Part shown: positions 35,303 to 45,503 of the stretch, piece after piece
Position numbering within the stretch: position 1 is the first letter of the stretch
How the letters are laid out: every line of letters starts with the position of its first letter
NCBI RefSeq assembly: GCF_001938985.1
Contig: NZ_MKIN01000022.1
Coordinates: 806,001 to 870,000, forward strand
DNA from: Gillisella taibaishanensis
GTDB taxonomy: Bacteria > Pseudomonadota > Alphaproteobacteria > Rhizobiales > Rhizobiaceae
Direction of reading: 5' to 3'
Length of the DNA: 64,000 nt
Notes under the pieces: generated by a model
Database searches by the model: none
Seen by the model: the letters and a program-made list of their open reading frames with translations, nothing else
Told to the model about the DNA's origin: nothing
Made by a program: the position numbers and the translations under genes

Positions 35303-36136
35303 TCAGGCCATTTTTTCGGCCTTGATCGTCTCGCCGTCCAGCCACATCTGCACCGGCTTGCCCAGCAGCTCCGGATCCATGTCTTCGGCCATCTTGTAGA
35401 TGCCGTCGATGGCCAGCAGCTCGGCTTCCATCTTGCGGCAGAAAATCCGTGCTGTCGTATTGCCGACCGAGCCGGCCATCGCCCGACCGCGCAGCGCGCC
35501 ATAGATATGGATCGAACCGCCGGCAATGATTTCAGCGCCAGAGGCGACAGAGCCGATGACCGTCACGTCGCCTTCGGTGAAGATTACCGACTGGCCGGAG
35601 CGCACCGGCTCGTGCAGAACCAGGGAATGCACAACCGAGCGCGCGGTTGGCGAGGTAATCACCGTGGGCAGCGCCGGCACTGCGGCCTCATCGGCCTCGG
35701 CACTCTTTGCGTTCGTCTCTGGGCTTTCCGCCGTGTCCGCGCCTGCCTCGGCCTTCCCCTCGCCTGCCGCAGGTGCTGCGGCATCGCTTGACTGCTCCGC
35801 CTTCGGCACCTCGACGTCAGACACCGGCCGGCCACCCTTGAGGATCGGCGGCATACCACGCTCGACCATCGACGGGCGTGCGCCTTCAAGGCCCATGATG
35901 CTGACATTGCGATTGGCAAGCTCGGCAATCAACTGCTTCAGCTCATCACGCGTAATCGCCAGATCCGCCACATCAAGCACGACCGGGCGACCAAGAAAGA
36001 ACCCGGCCGAGCGCGACGCCAGATTGTCCAGCCGTTCCAGCCAGTTATCGACCGGCAGGTCCGGCGACAGCACGACCGCCAGAAAGGATCGGCCCTTGAT
36101 ACGGATGGAACGGGGTTCTGTTAGCACTTCAGTCAT
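35303..36136 (-). CDS. minC: Septum formation inhibitor MinC
   Basis: About 277 residues from MTEVLTEPRSIRIKGRSF; a frame extension of 23 codons upstream is not family-like and covers the likely promoter. The N-terminal FtsZ-inhibiting domain is followed by a linker of about 55 residues rich in Ala, Glu and Ser (from VPKAEQSSDAAAP to AEADEAAVP). The C-terminal beta-helix domain has VIFTEGDVTVIGSVASGAE and GGSIHIYGALRGRAMAGS. MinC blocks Z-ring assembly away from midcell. A perfect TTAA-N7-TTAA box lies 42-56 bases upstream. Confidence 0.96.
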   Translation of the reverse strand: MTEVLTEPRSIRIKGRSFLAVVLSPDLPVDNWLERLDNLASRSAGFFLGRPVVLDVADLAITRDELKQLIAELANRNVSIMGLEGARPSMVERGMPPILKGGRPVSDVEVPKAEQSSDAAAPAAGEGKAEAGADTAESPETNAKSAEADEAAVPALPTVITSPTARSVVHSLVLHEPVRSGQSVIFTEGDVTVIGSVASGAEIIAGGSIHIYGALRGRAMAGSVGNTTARIFCRKMEAELLAIDGIYKMAEDMDPELLGKPVQMWLDGETIKAEKMA

Positions 36137-36177
36137 CTTTATGAACAAATCGTTGATGGTGTTTTGGGCTGATTTGG

Positions 36178-36192
36178 TTAACAAATGGTTAA
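36178..36192 (-). promoter_or_regulatory. CtrA-type box upstream of minCDE
   Basis: On the minus strand TTAACCATTTGTTAA is a perfect TTAA-N7-TTAA site including the TTAACCAT half preferred by CtrA. It lies 42 bases before the minC ATG. CtrA control of min genes has been reported in Sinorhizobium. The remaining gap to 36430 is AT-rich and gene-free. Confidence 0.75.
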
Positions 36193-36431
36193 CGCGCCTG
36201 TCCAATATCTTAAGATCTTCGATAAAGATATTGCTAATTGACTATGCGAATCAGTCAGTTGCTAAATTAACGCGCTGCACAATCCTGGAGAGCGTCGAAA
36301 AGCGACAAATCAACGGCAAGACATTTAAAATCTCTCGGGTTCAGATTGAACCTCAGCGATTTTCGGTCCTTTTGCGTCTGTCTTTTCGGGAAAACCAGCG
36401 TCCATTTTTTCCTGACAAACTCTAAAAATGC

Positions 36432-36460
36432 AAAAAGCCCGGCACGAGGCCGGGCTTTTC
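36432..36460. terminator. Bidirectional terminator after livJ
   Basis: AAAAGCCCGGC and GGCCGGGCTTTT form an 11-bp stem around ACGA with A- and T-rich ends. It lies about 90 bases beyond the stop of the leftward livJ-like gene. Confidence 0.85.
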
Positions 36461-36504
36461 GTTTGAGATCAAAAGGTCTGAAAGACCGGATCTTACCGTG
36501 CGTA

Positions 36505-36552
36505 CGTGTTTCCAGACGGAAAACCGGTTTCCGCTCCTTCTGGAAACCCTTA
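36505..36552. repeat. Palindromic repeat ending in the livJ stop codon
   Basis: GTTTCCAGACGGAAAACCGG and CCTTCTGGAAAC arms of the AAACCGGTT family. It continues into the TAA stop codon of the livJ-like gene (36552-36550). Confidence 0.65.
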
Positions 36553-37665
36553 GTTTTCGAAGTAGGAATACTTGCCGTCCGGGCCCTTCTTCCAGGTGTA
36601 CATCACGTAGTCGGGACGGGTGATGTCGCCCTTGGCGTCGAAGCCAATGTCGCCGATAACGGTCTTGAACGGACCCTTGGCTTTCATGGTTTCAGCAACC
36701 TTTTCCGAGTCTGTCGTCTTACCGGCCTTGGCAGCGTCGGCAATGATCTGCAGAGCGGCATAGGAGTAAAGCGTGTAGGCTTCCGGCTCGAAACCGGCGT
36801 CGCGGAACTTCTTGACGACGTCCTTTGCGTTCGGGTTGTTACGCGGATCCGGCGGGAAGGTCATCAGCGTGCCATTGACGGCGTCGCCAGCGATCGAAGC
36901 CAGTTCGTTGGAGGTGATGCCGTCGCCGGACATCATCGTTGCCTTCACGCCTTGGTCCGCCATCTGGCGCAGGATCAGACCGGCTTCCGTGTGCAGGCCG
37001 CCGTAGTAAACGACGCCGACGCCGGCTTCCTTCATCTTGGCGATAAGGGCCGAATAGTCCTTTTCACCGGGGGTGATGCCTTCGTAGACCACTTCCTTGA
37101 CACCAAGGGCATTCATCGCCTTCTTGGTTTCGTTTGCCAGACCCTGGCCATAAGGCGTTTTGTCATGAACGACAGCAACCTTCACGCCCTTGAACTTGTC
37201 GGCGATGTACTTGCCGGCAACCGCGCCCTGCTGGTCGTCACGGCCGCAGGTGCGGAACGTGTTCCACAGCTTGCGCTCGGTGAACTGCGGATTGGTGGAA
37301 GCCGGAGTAACCTGCAGAATACCGTTTTCGGCATAGACATCCGACGCCGGGATCGAAACGCCGGAGTTGAAGTGGCCGATGACGAATTTCACGCCGTCTG
37401 CCACGAACTTGTTGGCGACGGATACGCCCTGCTTGGCATCCGACACGTCGTCGCCCAGCACGATCTTGATTTTTTCCCCATTGATGCCGCCAGCCGCGTT
37501 GATGTCGGCAGCAGCCTGCTCGGCACCCTTCTGGAGCTGAGCGCCGAACGCTGCGTTCGGGCCGGTCAGCGGGCCTGCAACGCCGACGATGATGTCAGCC
37601 CAGGCGGTGCCGCTGAAGGCAACCATGGCTGTCAGCGCCACGGCTGAAAGAAGCGACTTCTTCAT
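36550..37665 (-). CDS. livJ: Branched-chain amino acid ABC transporter, substrate-binding protein
   Basis: 371 residues with a signal peptide (ends GTAWAD). The periplasmic-binding fold type I shows [38 protein letters not shown] and [11 protein letters not shown]. It resembles LivJ/LivK and rhizobial BraC. It delivers Leu, Ile, Val and probably Ala or GABA in rhizobia to LivHM. It lies last in the liv group, 134 bases after a small membrane protein gene, perhaps with its own promoter. Confidence 0.95.
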   Translation of the reverse strand: MKKSLLSAVALTAMVAFSGTAWADIIVGVAGPLTGPNAAFGAQLQKGAEQAAADINAAGGINGEKIKIVLGDDVSDAKQGVSVANKFVADGVKFVIGHFNSGVSIPASDVYAENGILQVTPASTNPQFTERKLWNTFRTCGRDDQQGAVAGKYIADKFKGVKVAVVHDKTPYGQGLANETKKAMNALGVKEVVYEGITPGEKDYSALIAKMKEAGVGVVYYGGLHTEAGLILRQMADQGVKATMMSGDGITSNELASIAGDAVNGTLMTFPPDPRNNPNAKDVVKKFRDAGFEPEAYTLYSYAALQIIADAAKAGKTTDSEKVAETMKAKGPFKTVIGDIGFDAKGDITRPDYVMYTWKKGPDGKYSYFEN

Positions 37666-37799
37666 TCTGATACTCCCAGTTGCTAGGGCAGGTTTGTTTC
37701 GATCCCCCGCGCAACACCCACCAAGATTGCGCCGGTAACTTTTCCACTCTTTATAATTGCGATTTCTCTAACCTATCTGAGGCGAGAAACCCGACGCTG

Positions 37800-38153
37800 T
37801 CAATCTTTCTTCTTCCACGACAGCGGCGAAGTTTTTTCATAGAGCCAGTAGTAGTTAGCCGACATCTGCCGGGTGCGGCGCACCTGAAAGCCGATGAGTG
37901 AAAACACCAGCAAAACCACGAAATCGATAGCGTAGAGACCAGCATCCAGCATCGACCCGTCGAACAACGCGTGATGCAGGAATCGCATCACCAGCGCCAG
38001 AAGCAACGTGTAGATCACGACGCGCACATAGCCTTCCCAGCCCTCGGCAACGGCCTTGCCGGTGCGCCAGGCCGTCCAGAAGCCGAGCAGCACGACCAGG
38101 AAGCGCAATACCATCCGCACCTGGTCATCCGTTTCGAAAAACAAACCCTGCAT
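37800..38153 (-). CDS. Small inner-membrane protein next to livF (DUF6867-like)
   Basis: 117 residues with three hydrophobic segments (about 13-30, 43-62, 70-92) and a C-terminal QMSANYYWLYEKTSPLSWKKK. Genes of this kind are regularly found downstream of livF in alphaproteobacteria, as I recall. Function unknown. It starts 32 bases after the livF stop, so it is probably cotranscribed. Confidence 0.75.
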   Translation of the reverse strand: MQGLFFETDDQVRMVLRFLVVLLGFWTAWRTGKAVAEGWEGYVRVVIYTLLLALVMRFLHHALFDGSMLDAGLYAIDFVVLLVFSLIGFQVRRTRQMSANYYWLYEKTSPLSWKKKD

Positions 38154-38185
38154 GTCTTTTCCCCTTGGGTTTATCCCGCTGCGGC

Positions 38186-38914
38186 TTAATGCCGTCCGCC
38201 TTCGAGATAGGCGGCACGAACCTGCGGATCGGCCAGCAATTCGCGGCCCGAACCGCTCATCGTCACCTGGCCGTTGACCATGACATAGGCCCGATCCGAC
38301 AGTTTCAGAGCTGCAAACGCGTTCTGCTCAACGAGGAACACAGTCAGTCCCTCTTCCTGGTTGAGCTTTTTGATCGCCTCGAAAATGCCTTTGACGATCA
38401 GCGGTGCGAGGCCGAGCGACGGCTCGTCCAGCAAAAGCAGCTTGGGGCGCGCCATCAGCGCACGGCCGATGGAGAGCATCTGCTGCTCGCCGCCCGACAG
38501 CGTGCCACCGCGTTGCGACTGGCGTTCCTTCAGACGTGGAAACAGCGTGAAGATCTTCTCGACGTCCTCGTGGAAATATTTGAGGTTGTCGAGACCGGCC
38601 CCCATCTGAAGGTTTTCCATGACCGTCATGCGAGGAAAGATCCGCCGCCCTTCAGGCGACTGGGCGATGCGCTGACGGGCAATCAGATGCGTCGGCATCT
38701 TGGTGATATCGACGCCGTCGAAAATCACCCGGCCGGCGCGCGCCTGCGGGCTGCCGCAAATCGTCATCATCAGCGTCGATTTGCCGGCGCCGTTGGCGCC
38801 GATCAGGCTGACGATTTCACCCTTGTTGACCTCGACGCTGACCCCACCGAGCGCGCGGATATTGCCGTAATAGGTCTCGACGGCCTCGACCTTCAAAAGC
38901 GCTTCTGCAGCCAT
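38186..38914 (-). CDS. livF: Branched-chain amino acid ABC transporter ATP-binding protein LivF
   Basis: About 242 residues from ATG 38914, which shares one base with the livG stop (TGATG); a GTG one codon earlier is possible. Walker A GANGAGKSTLMMTICG, signature LSGGEQQMLSIG, Walker B LLLLDEPSLGLAPLIV. It pairs with LivG. Confidence 0.96.
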   Translation of the reverse strand: MAAEALLKVEAVETYYGNIRALGGVSVEVNKGEIVSLIGANGAGKSTLMMTICGSPQARAGRVIFDGVDITKMPTHLIARQRIAQSPEGRRIFPRMTVMENLQMGAGLDNLKYFHEDVEKIFTLFPRLKERQSQRGGTLSGGEQQMLSIGRALMARPKLLLLDEPSLGLAPLIVKGIFEAIKKLNQEEGLTVFLVEQNAFAALKLSDRAYVMVNGQVTMSGSGRELLADPQVRAAYLEGGRH

Positions 38915-39789
38915 CACACATTGCCTCCGGCCACGGCTTCCACGTCGGAAATCGCGTCGTCCAGTTCTTCATCTTCGACACCGAGATAGGCCGCAATGAC
39001 CTTCGGGTCGTTCTTCACGTGATCGGGCGTGCCATCGGAAATCTTCTGGCCGTATTCGAGCACCACGACATGGTCGGAAATTTCCATGACCACGGACATG
39101 TCATGCTCGATCAGCATGATCGAGGTGCCGGTCTCCGTGCGGATGCCGTTCAGCAACGTGTTCAGCGCCAGCGACTCGCGCGGGTTGAGGCCGGCAGCCG
39201 GCTCGTCCAGGCAGAGCAGTTCCGGCTCCGTGCACATGGCGCGAGCGATTTCCAGGCGCCGCTGTGCCCCGTAAGGCAGATCGCCGGCCGGGTCGTCGGC
39301 GCGGTCGATCAGTTCGGCCCGTTCCAGCCAGAATTCGGCCTTCTCGATCGAAAGTGCCGCCGCCTTCTTGTAGGCGGGCAGGCCAAGCAGGCCGAGCACC
39401 GTATAGCCGGATGCCTTCATCAGTGCATTGTGCTGGGCCACCAGCAGGTTTTCCAGCAGGGTCAGGCCGGAAAACAGCCGGATATTCTGGAAGGTACGGG
39501 CAACCTTGGCCTTCTTGGTGATCTCGAAGTCCGACAGGCGTTCCAGCAGGAATTCCTTGCCGCCCTTCTGGCGTAACGTGATCATCCCCATGGTCGGCTT
39601 GTAGAAGCCGGTGATGCAGTTGAACACAGTCGTTTTGCCCGCGCCGTTTGGCCCGATCAGCGCGGTGATCTCGCCGCGGTTGGCCTGGAAGGAGCAGTCG
39701 TTGATCGCCATCAGGCCGCCGAATTTCATCGACAGGTGATCGACCTTCAGGATTGCGTCTTTGTTCATGGTCTCGGTTCCGGAGGACAT
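38914..39789 (-). CDS. livG: Branched-chain amino acid ABC transporter ATP-binding protein LivG
   Basis: 291 residues. Walker A GPNGAGKTTVFNCITG, signature LPYGAQRRLEIA, Walker B LLCLDEPAAGLNPRES. The start shares a base with the livM stop (TGATG) and has a GGAGGG site upstream; MNKDAIL seven codons later is an alternative. An acidic C-terminal extension (DEELDDAISDVEAV) is typical of rhizobial copies. Confidence 0.96.
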   Translation of the reverse strand: MSSGTETMNKDAILKVDHLSMKFGGLMAINDCSFQANRGEITALIGPNGAGKTTVFNCITGFYKPTMGMITLRQKGGKEFLLERLSDFEITKKAKVARTFQNIRLFSGLTLLENLLVAQHNALMKASGYTVLGLLGLPAYKKAAALSIEKAEFWLERAELIDRADDPAGDLPYGAQRRLEIARAMCTEPELLCLDEPAAGLNPRESLALNTLLNGIRTETGTSIMLIEHDMSVVMEISDHVVVLEYGQKISDGTPDHVKNDPKVIAAYLGVEDEELDDAISDVEAVAGGNV

Positions 39790-41180
39790 CAGCCGTGACC
39801 CTCCTTGGTAAAGCTGCCGGAGACTGCCTTGCGCTCCCGAAGAAACGCGGTCGGCTCGCGGCTGCCGACGAAGCCGCGGGGCTTGAACAGCATCACGACG
39901 ACCATGGCAATGCCGAACAGCAGCATGCGGTAAAGCTCAGGGGTGAAGTCGGGCCCGAACACATGTTTCAGGAAGTCCATCTCGCGCAGCAGTTCGGTGC
40001 CGCCGACCATGACAATCGCGGCAACAGCAATGCCGGTCAGCGAACCCATGCCGCCGAGAACGACGATGGCAAGAATAACCGCCGATTCGAGGAAGACGAA
40101 GCTTTCCGGCGAAACGAAGCCCTGGCGTGCAGCAAAGAAGGAGCCGGCAAAGCCACCGAACATCGCGCCGATGGCAAAGGCCGTCAGCTTGGTCTTGACC
40201 GTGTCTATGCCGAGCGAGCGGCAGGCGATCTCGTCCTCACGCAGAGCTTCCCAGGCGCGACCGATCGGCATGCGGCGCAGCTGGATCGTCACATAGGCGG
40301 TGAGCATGCAGAGCGCCAGCGCCAGATAGAACAGGAAGATCTTGTAATAGGCTGACGACATCGGCAGACCGAAGGTCTTGGCAAAGCCATGCGGCGAGGC
40401 ATCGAAGGGAATGCCGAACAGCGTCGCCTTGGGAATGCCCGAGACGCCGAACGTACCCTGGGTAACGTCGGTCCAGTTGATCAGCACCAGCCGGATGATT
40501 TCGCCGAAAGCGAGCGTCACGATGGCGAGGTAGTCGCCGCGCAGCCGCAGAACTGGAAAACCGAGCATGATGCCCCAGAAGGCGGCCAGAATGCCCGAGA
40601 TCGGCAGCAGCAGCCAGAAGGATAGGCCGAAATGCTGCGACAGCAGGGCATAGGAATAGGCGCCGACGGCGTAGAAGGCGACATAACCCAGGTCAAGCAG
40701 GCCAGCGAGACCAACGACGATGTTCAGGCCCCAGGCGAGCATGACGTAAATCAGGATCTGGATGCCAAAATTGTCGATGTATTTCAGCGAGCCCTGCGTG
40801 CCCATCAGGAACAGGATGACAGGCGGATAGAGCAGCAACGCGACAAGCGCGATCTTCAGGAAATGCGCCTTGAAAAAGGTTGGCTTCGCATCGGCGGCCA
40901 CGGCCGGCCGGCCGGCCGCCCTTGCCTTGCGCGCCGCAGACCACGGACGCAGAAATGCGACGACGGCGAAACGACCGACAGCGGCAATCGCCACGAAGAT
41001 CGCCAGCATGCCCCAACGCGTATACCAGACCAGTTCATTGTTGATATTCTGATCGGTCTTGATGCCGATGAACAGCACGAACAAGCCGAGCGCCACAACG
41101 CCCGCGAAGACGGCTTCCTTGATGGCCCGAACCAACAGGCCCGGCTGCGCCTTGGCGCCAGAAGTTTCCAATTGTGCCAT
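39789..41180 (-). CDS. livM: Branched-chain amino acid ABC transporter permease LivM
   Basis: 463 residues, longer than enteric LivM owing to an N-terminal extension with two or three extra hydrophobic segments and a basic Ala/Arg loop ([17 protein letters not shown]). The core shows [23 protein letters not shown] and [12 protein letters not shown]. It forms the channel with LivH. It begins 4 bases after livH. Confidence 0.95.
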   Translation of the reverse strand: MAQLETSGAKAQPGLLVRAIKEAVFAGVVALGLFVLFIGIKTDQNINNELVWYTRWGMLAIFVAIAAVGRFAVVAFLRPWSAARKARAAGRPAVAADAKPTFFKAHFLKIALVALLLYPPVILFLMGTQGSLKYIDNFGIQILIYVMLAWGLNIVVGLAGLLDLGYVAFYAVGAYSYALLSQHFGLSFWLLLPISGILAAFWGIMLGFPVLRLRGDYLAIVTLAFGEIIRLVLINWTDVTQGTFGVSGIPKATLFGIPFDASPHGFAKTFGLPMSSAYYKIFLFYLALALCMLTAYVTIQLRRMPIGRAWEALREDEIACRSLGIDTVKTKLTAFAIGAMFGGFAGSFFAARQGFVSPESFVFLESAVILAIVVLGGMGSLTGIAVAAIVMVGGTELLREMDFLKHVFGPDFTPELYRMLLFGIAMVVVMLFKPRGFVGSREPTAFLRERKAVSGSFTKEGHG

Positions 41181-41184
41181 GATC

Positions 41185-42087
41185 TTAGACCTTCTCGACT
41201 TCGGGACGGCCCAGGATGCCGGTCGGCTTGAAAATCAGCACGAAAGCCAGGATACCGAACGTGGCGACGTCCTTGTAGGCGATGGTGAAATAGGCAGACC
41301 AGAGCGACTCGATCAGGCCGATCAGCAACCCGCCGAGCACGGCGCCCGGCAGCGAGCCGATACCGCCGAGAACAGCGGCCGTGAAGGCCTTGACGCCAGG
41401 AATGAAGCCGTCGGTGAACGAGGCAACACCATAATACATCAGATACATCGTGCCGGCGACAGCCGCGAGCGCAGCCCCCATGACGAAGGTCACGGAAATG
41501 GTGCGGTCGACGTCAACGCCCAGCAGTGCCGCCATCTTGCGGTCCTGCTCGGTGGCGCGCTGGGCGCGGCCAAGCGGCGTCTTGTTGACGATATACCAGA
41601 AGGCCGCCAGCAGCACCGCAGTGACCGCCACGATGATCAGCTGCTTCAGCGAAATCGTGATGGCGCCGAAGTGGAAGACGTCATTGACCAGCGCCGGGAT
41701 CGGCTTGTTGCGCGGACCCTGGGAGACCTGGATGAAGTTGGAGAGCGCGATCGACATGCCGATCGCCGTGATCAGCGGCGCAAGACGGAACGAGCCGCGC
41801 AGCGGGCGATAGGCGACGCGCTCGATCGTCCAGTTCCACAACCCGGTCATGACCATCGACACGACAAGCATGATCAGCAGCGCCAGCGCCACAGGAATAC
41901 CGGCAAAAAAGGTCGTGAGAATAAGAAAGACGATCAGGGCCGCGAAACCACCGAGCATGAAAATATCGCCATGGGCGAAATTGATCATGCCGATGATGCC
42001 ATAGACCATCGTATAACCAATGGCCACCAGGCCATAGATCGAGCCGAGCGTCAGCCCATTGATGAGCTGCTGGATGAAGTAATCCAT
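41185..42087 (-). CDS. livH: Branched-chain amino acid ABC transporter permease LivH
   Basis: 300 residues with about eight membrane helices. Motifs include [34 protein letters not shown] and [20 protein letters not shown]. It is first in the livHMGF unit. The 260-base upstream gap is AT-rich, gene-free and should contain the promoter. Confidence 0.96.
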   Translation of the reverse strand: MDYFIQQLINGLTLGSIYGLVAIGYTMVYGIIGMINFAHGDIFMLGGFAALIVFLILTTFFAGIPVALALLIMLVVSMVMTGLWNWTIERVAYRPLRGSFRLAPLITAIGMSIALSNFIQVSQGPRNKPIPALVNDVFHFGAITISLKQLIIVAVTAVLLAAFWYIVNKTPLGRAQRATEQDRKMAALLGVDVDRTISVTFVMGAALAAVAGTMYLMYYGVASFTDGFIPGVKAFTAAVLGGIGSLPGAVLGGLLIGLIESLWSAYFTIAYKDVATFGILAFVLIFKPTGILGRPEVEKV

Positions 42088-42347
42088 ACATTATCCCCCG
42101 GATGTCCGTCTGGAGCGGCATCCATATGTTGTCCCGTTCGGGTTCTTGGTGTTGGGAGCGATTTGATATCGGTTTCGACAAAAATGTGAAGCCTAAAAGC
42201 TTTTCACAGAGTATTTTTCTGTCAATTGCCCAATTTATCGCCATAGGAAGCGCAATTTCAGCATTTTCTAGGCGTCGGCGCTCAAAAAGCGCGCATGCCG
42301 TGCAGCTTATACACGCGTGAAAAAATCCGCGCCACGGCGCCAGGCAT

Positions 42348-42977
42348 TTACGCGGGCATCAACAGCCGCAGCGCGAGATCGACGCGCCGCACAATCTCGT
42401 CGTCGAGATCGTCGGCATCGGCGCCCAGCATCATGACTTTAGTCTGCAACGGCCCGAGCACGGCGCCCACGAAGATATCGGCGATATCGCGCCTGTCTAC
42501 ACCGTCAAGACCACTCGGGGTTGGATTGGAGACAAGCTCGCTCGCCAGAAAGGAGCGGATGGTTTCGACGCACTCAAGATAGAATTGCCGGGCGAGTTCC
42601 GGATGTTTGCCAGCCTCGGCGGTGATCAGCCGCGTCACGATGATTTGGCGCGGTGACAGAACGAAGCGCGCCAATGCCTCAAGCGCAAAGCGCGCCCGCT
42701 GCCGCGGATCGAGCGTCCTCCCGCGCTGGACATGGATATCCAGCTGCAACTGTTCATGGGATTCGATCAGCGCCGTAAACAGCGACCGCTTGTCGGGAAA
42801 GAACCGGTACAGCGTCTTCTTGGCCATGCCTGCCGAGCGCGCCACTTCTTCCATCGTGGCATCGCCATATCCCAAGGCATCGAAAACAGCCTCAGCGGCC
42901 TTGACGATCCGCTCGCGCCGCTCGGCATCGGACATGACAGGCAAACGGCTGACGACAGGATGGCTGGACATTGGCAT
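42348..42977 (-). CDS. TetR-family transcriptional repressor
   Basis: 209 residues. The N-terminal helix-turn-helix is typical: RIVKAAEAVFDALGYGDATMEEVARSAGMAKKTLYRFFPDK. The C-terminal ligand domain is of the AcrR type. It is divergent from a Bcr-type drug exporter and the gap contains two identical-type palindromes, so it very likely represses the exporter and itself until a ligand binds. The ligand is unknown. Confidence 0.92.
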   Translation of the reverse strand: MPMSSHPVVSRLPVMSDAERRERIVKAAEAVFDALGYGDATMEEVARSAGMAKKTLYRFFPDKRSLFTALIESHEQLQLDIHVQRGRTLDPRQRARFALEALARFVLSPRQIIVTRLITAEAGKHPELARQFYLECVETIRSFLASELVSNPTPSGLDGVDRRDIADIFVGAVLGPLQTKVMMLGADADDLDDEIVRRVDLALRLLMPA

Positions 42978-43006
42978 TCTCGCGTTAAAGTTTCAGCTTG
43001 ACAAAC

Positions 43007-43054
43007 GGAAACGAAAGCGTTTCCTGATCTGCGGAAGGAAACGACTGCGTTTCC
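43007..43054. promoter_or_regulatory. Double TetR-type operator
   Basis: GGAAACGAAAGCGTTTCC (43007-43024) and GGAAACGACTGCGTTTCC (43037-43054) are two 18-bp sites, each with 7-bp perfect arms and a 4-base spacer, with centres 30 bases apart (about three helical turns). They lie 30-77 bases before the tetR start in the divergent gap. A TTGACA hexamer overlaps upstream at 42998. Confidence 0.85.
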
Positions 43055-43204
43055 ATTCTATCGCAAAATCCGACGGGCCGGAATGGCCCAGTCGAAGACA
43101 GCGAAATTCGACTGCGACGAACCGTTTCCCCGGCAATCCCCCTGATTGAAGATCCGGCCCATCGGAAGCGTCGAACCCCGCATGGCCAGTTCAGGAAAAC
43201 GAGA

Positions 43205-44410
43205 ATGCACGGAAAGCAACATTTTTTGGCCCTGTCGCTCGGCCTCCTCTGCGCCATGGGACCCTTCGGAACGGATATGTATCTCGGCGCAATGCCTGAT
43301 ATGGCCACAAGCCTATCAACCTCGGCAGCGACGATCCAGCTGTCCGTGATGAGTTTCTTTGCCGGATTTACCATTGGACAATTGTTCTATGGACCGATCT
43401 CGGACCGCACTGGCCGCAAGCCGATGATCTATCTGGCGCTGGTCATTTTCGGCATCGCCTCCTTAGGCTGCCTTGCTGCCGCCAGCGGCGAACAATTGCT
43501 GGCCTGGCGCTTCCTGCAGGGCATCGGCGGCTCGATCGGCATGGTAATCGCAACCGCGATCATCCGTGACCTGCATACCGGCCTTGCCGCGGCCAAGCTG
43601 ATGTCCATGGTCATGCTTGTCATCGGCATAGCCCCGATCATCGCCCCCTTTGCGGGCAGCCTGATCCTGAATCTTGCCGGTTGGCACGCGATCTTCATCT
43701 TCCTTGGTGCCTATGCCGCGCTTTGCGCCCTCGCCGTCACGCTCTGGCTGCCCGAAACCCGGTTGCCGGCGCAACGGGCTGCCAGCCGTCCAAGCCGGGC
43801 AGTGCTGACCTATGCCAATCTGCTCTTCAACCGCAGTTTCATTCCCTATGCCGCAACCATGTCGCTCGCCCAAGGCGGGTTCTTTGCTTATATCGCAGGC
43901 TCTTCGTTTGTGCTGATGACCGTCTATGGGCTCTCGGCAATTTCCTATTCGATCATGTTCAGCATCAATGCCGTCGGGCTCGTCATCGGCGCACAGATCG
44001 GCAGTCGACTGACGATGCGCTATGGCTCGAAAACCGTCGTGCGCAGCGCGGTGCTGATCTACACCGCCATGGCTCTGCTGCTGGTCATCACGCAGTTGAG
44101 CTCTACCGCCAATCTGGCAACAACCTGCGTGCTGCTTTTCGTGCTGGTCGGCTCCATGGGCGGCATCATGCCGGGCTGCAATGTGTTGGGCATGGAGGCC
44201 CATGGCAGCGTGGCAGGCACGGCTGCGGCCCTGATGGGCGGCCTTGCCTTCGGCGCCGGCGCGTTGGCAAGCTTTTTCCTCGGGCTGCTGGAAGACGGCA
44301 CGGCGCTACCTCTGGTCAGCATCATGGCGGCTTGCGGCGTCCTGGCAGTTTTCGTCTCGCAAGTTTTCTTCGAGGACAATCATCCCGCACGAAGCGCGAA
44401 AGAGGCCTGA
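43205..44410 (+). CDS. MFS multidrug exporter, Bcr/CflA type
   Basis: 401 residues with about 12 membrane helices and AGGAAAAC before the start. DMYLGAMPDMA, the MFS loop GPISDRTGRKPMIY and RFLQGIGGSIGMVIATAIIRD are Bcr/CflA signatures. It exports drugs such as bicyclomycin-like compounds or sulfonamides in relatives; here the substrate is unknown. Control by the divergent TetR protein is likely. Confidence 0.92.
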   Translation: MHGKQHFLALSLGLLCAMGPFGTDMYLGAMPDMATSLSTSAATIQLSVMSFFAGFTIGQLFYGPISDRTGRKPMIYLALVIFGIASLGCLAAASGEQLLAWRFLQGIGGSIGMVIATAIIRDLHTGLAAAKLMSMVMLVIGIAPIIAPFAGSLILNLAGWHAIFIFLGAYAALCALAVTLWLPETRLPAQRAASRPSRAVLTYANLLFNRSFIPYAATMSLAQGGFFAYIAGSSFVLMTVYGLSAISYSIMFSINAVGLVIGAQIGSRLTMRYGSKTVVRSAVLIYTAMALLLVITQLSSTANLATTCVLLFVLVGSMGGIMPGCNVLGMEAHGSVAGTAAALMGGLAFGAGALASFFLGLLEDGTALPLVSIMAACGVLAVFVSQVFFEDNHPARSAKEA

Positions 44411-44703
44411 CGGCCCTCACCTGCTGAGCGTCATTTTGCGCCATGCCAAAAGCCCGGCATCGTTGCAACGCCGAAACACGGCGCTGTAGCACTTTCAATT
44501 CGCTGCACATTTTCTCCTGAAATCGGTATCGATTTAAGGAGTCATTCAATAGAAATTCTGACCACCAACAATTTGGGACTTCCAATAACGAACTGGACGG
44601 TTACAACTTATGTAAGGCGATATCGGCGATGTCCATGTCGCGGAGGAGAAGAGAGAGACCCGCGGTGCCTAGCAGACCGGCTTTTCGAGGGAGACGAAAA
44701 GGA

Positions 44704-45345
44704 ATGATTGGGGGCCATGATGCAAGGTTTGCCGAAACGGAGAGCATCGTGACTCCAAGGCAGGAGATTGTCCGGCAGGATCTGCAGGTTCGCCGGGAAC
44801 AGCGTGCCGCCATCAAGCGTCAGGCGCCGCGCGTGATATGGCTGACTGGCCTTTCGGGATCGGGCAAGTCCACCATCGCCAATGCTCTGGAAAGCCGATT
44901 GCACGCGCTGGGCTATCACACCTATATTCTCGACGGTGACAACATCCGCCATGGATTGAACCGCGATCTTAGCTTTTCCGACGCCGATCGGGTGGAAAAC
45001 ATCCGTCGCGTTGCCGAAGTCGCCAAGCTGATGGCGGATGCCGGGCTGATCGTCATCGTCTCCTTCATCTCACCATTCCAGGCCGACCGCGACATGGCCC
45101 GCACCCTGATGGAAAATGGTGAATTCGTTGAGGTCTACGTCGATACGCCGCTGCAGGAATGCATGCGGCGCGATCCGAAAGGCCTCTACCGCCGGGCGCT
45201 GATGGGTGAGATCAAACAGTTCACCGGTATCAGCTCGGCCTATGAAGCGCCGACCAAACCGGACGTTCACCTGAAGACCACGACCGGTGCGCCATCGGAT
45301 ATGGCTGCGGAAATCCTGCAATATATCGACGTGGCGCGGTCATAG
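44704..45345 (+). CDS. cysC: Adenylyl-sulfate kinase CysC
   Basis: About 213 residues from [11 protein letters not shown]; an upstream ATG at 44629 would add a 25-residue arginine-rich segment. Walker [10 protein letters not shown], then [30 protein letters not shown], and [11 protein letters not shown] with [11 protein letters not shown] are diagnostic. It phosphorylates APS to PAPS, the sulfate donor. It is a free-standing kinase, not fused to CysN. No cysDN genes lie nearby; cysQ follows after about 160 bases. Confidence 0.93.
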   Translation: MIGGHDARFAETESIVTPRQEIVRQDLQVRREQRAAIKRQAPRVIWLTGLSGSGKSTIANALESRLHALGYHTYILDGDNIRHGLNRDLSFSDADRVENIRRVAEVAKLMADAGLIVIVSFISPFQADRDMARTLMENGEFVEVYVDTPLQECMRRDPKGLYRRALMGEIKQFTGISSAYEAPTKPDVHLKTTTGAPSDMAAEILQYIDVARS

Positions 45346-45503
45346 CTGAAACTTGGACGAGTCCAGCCATCCAACGCAATGCGCTCAAAGTGCAACTGGC
45401 CAGCCTGTGCATGACGAACAATGTGTTCGATTAGCTGTTGCAGGAAGACACGCCGGGCGCTAGCCCTCGATCGGGTAAAAGACTTGATGACACGGGGCAT
45501 GCG

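Noticed and set aside
36346-37647. 433-codon frame opposite livJ
   Set aside because: Shadow of the binding protein; no similarity to known proteins.
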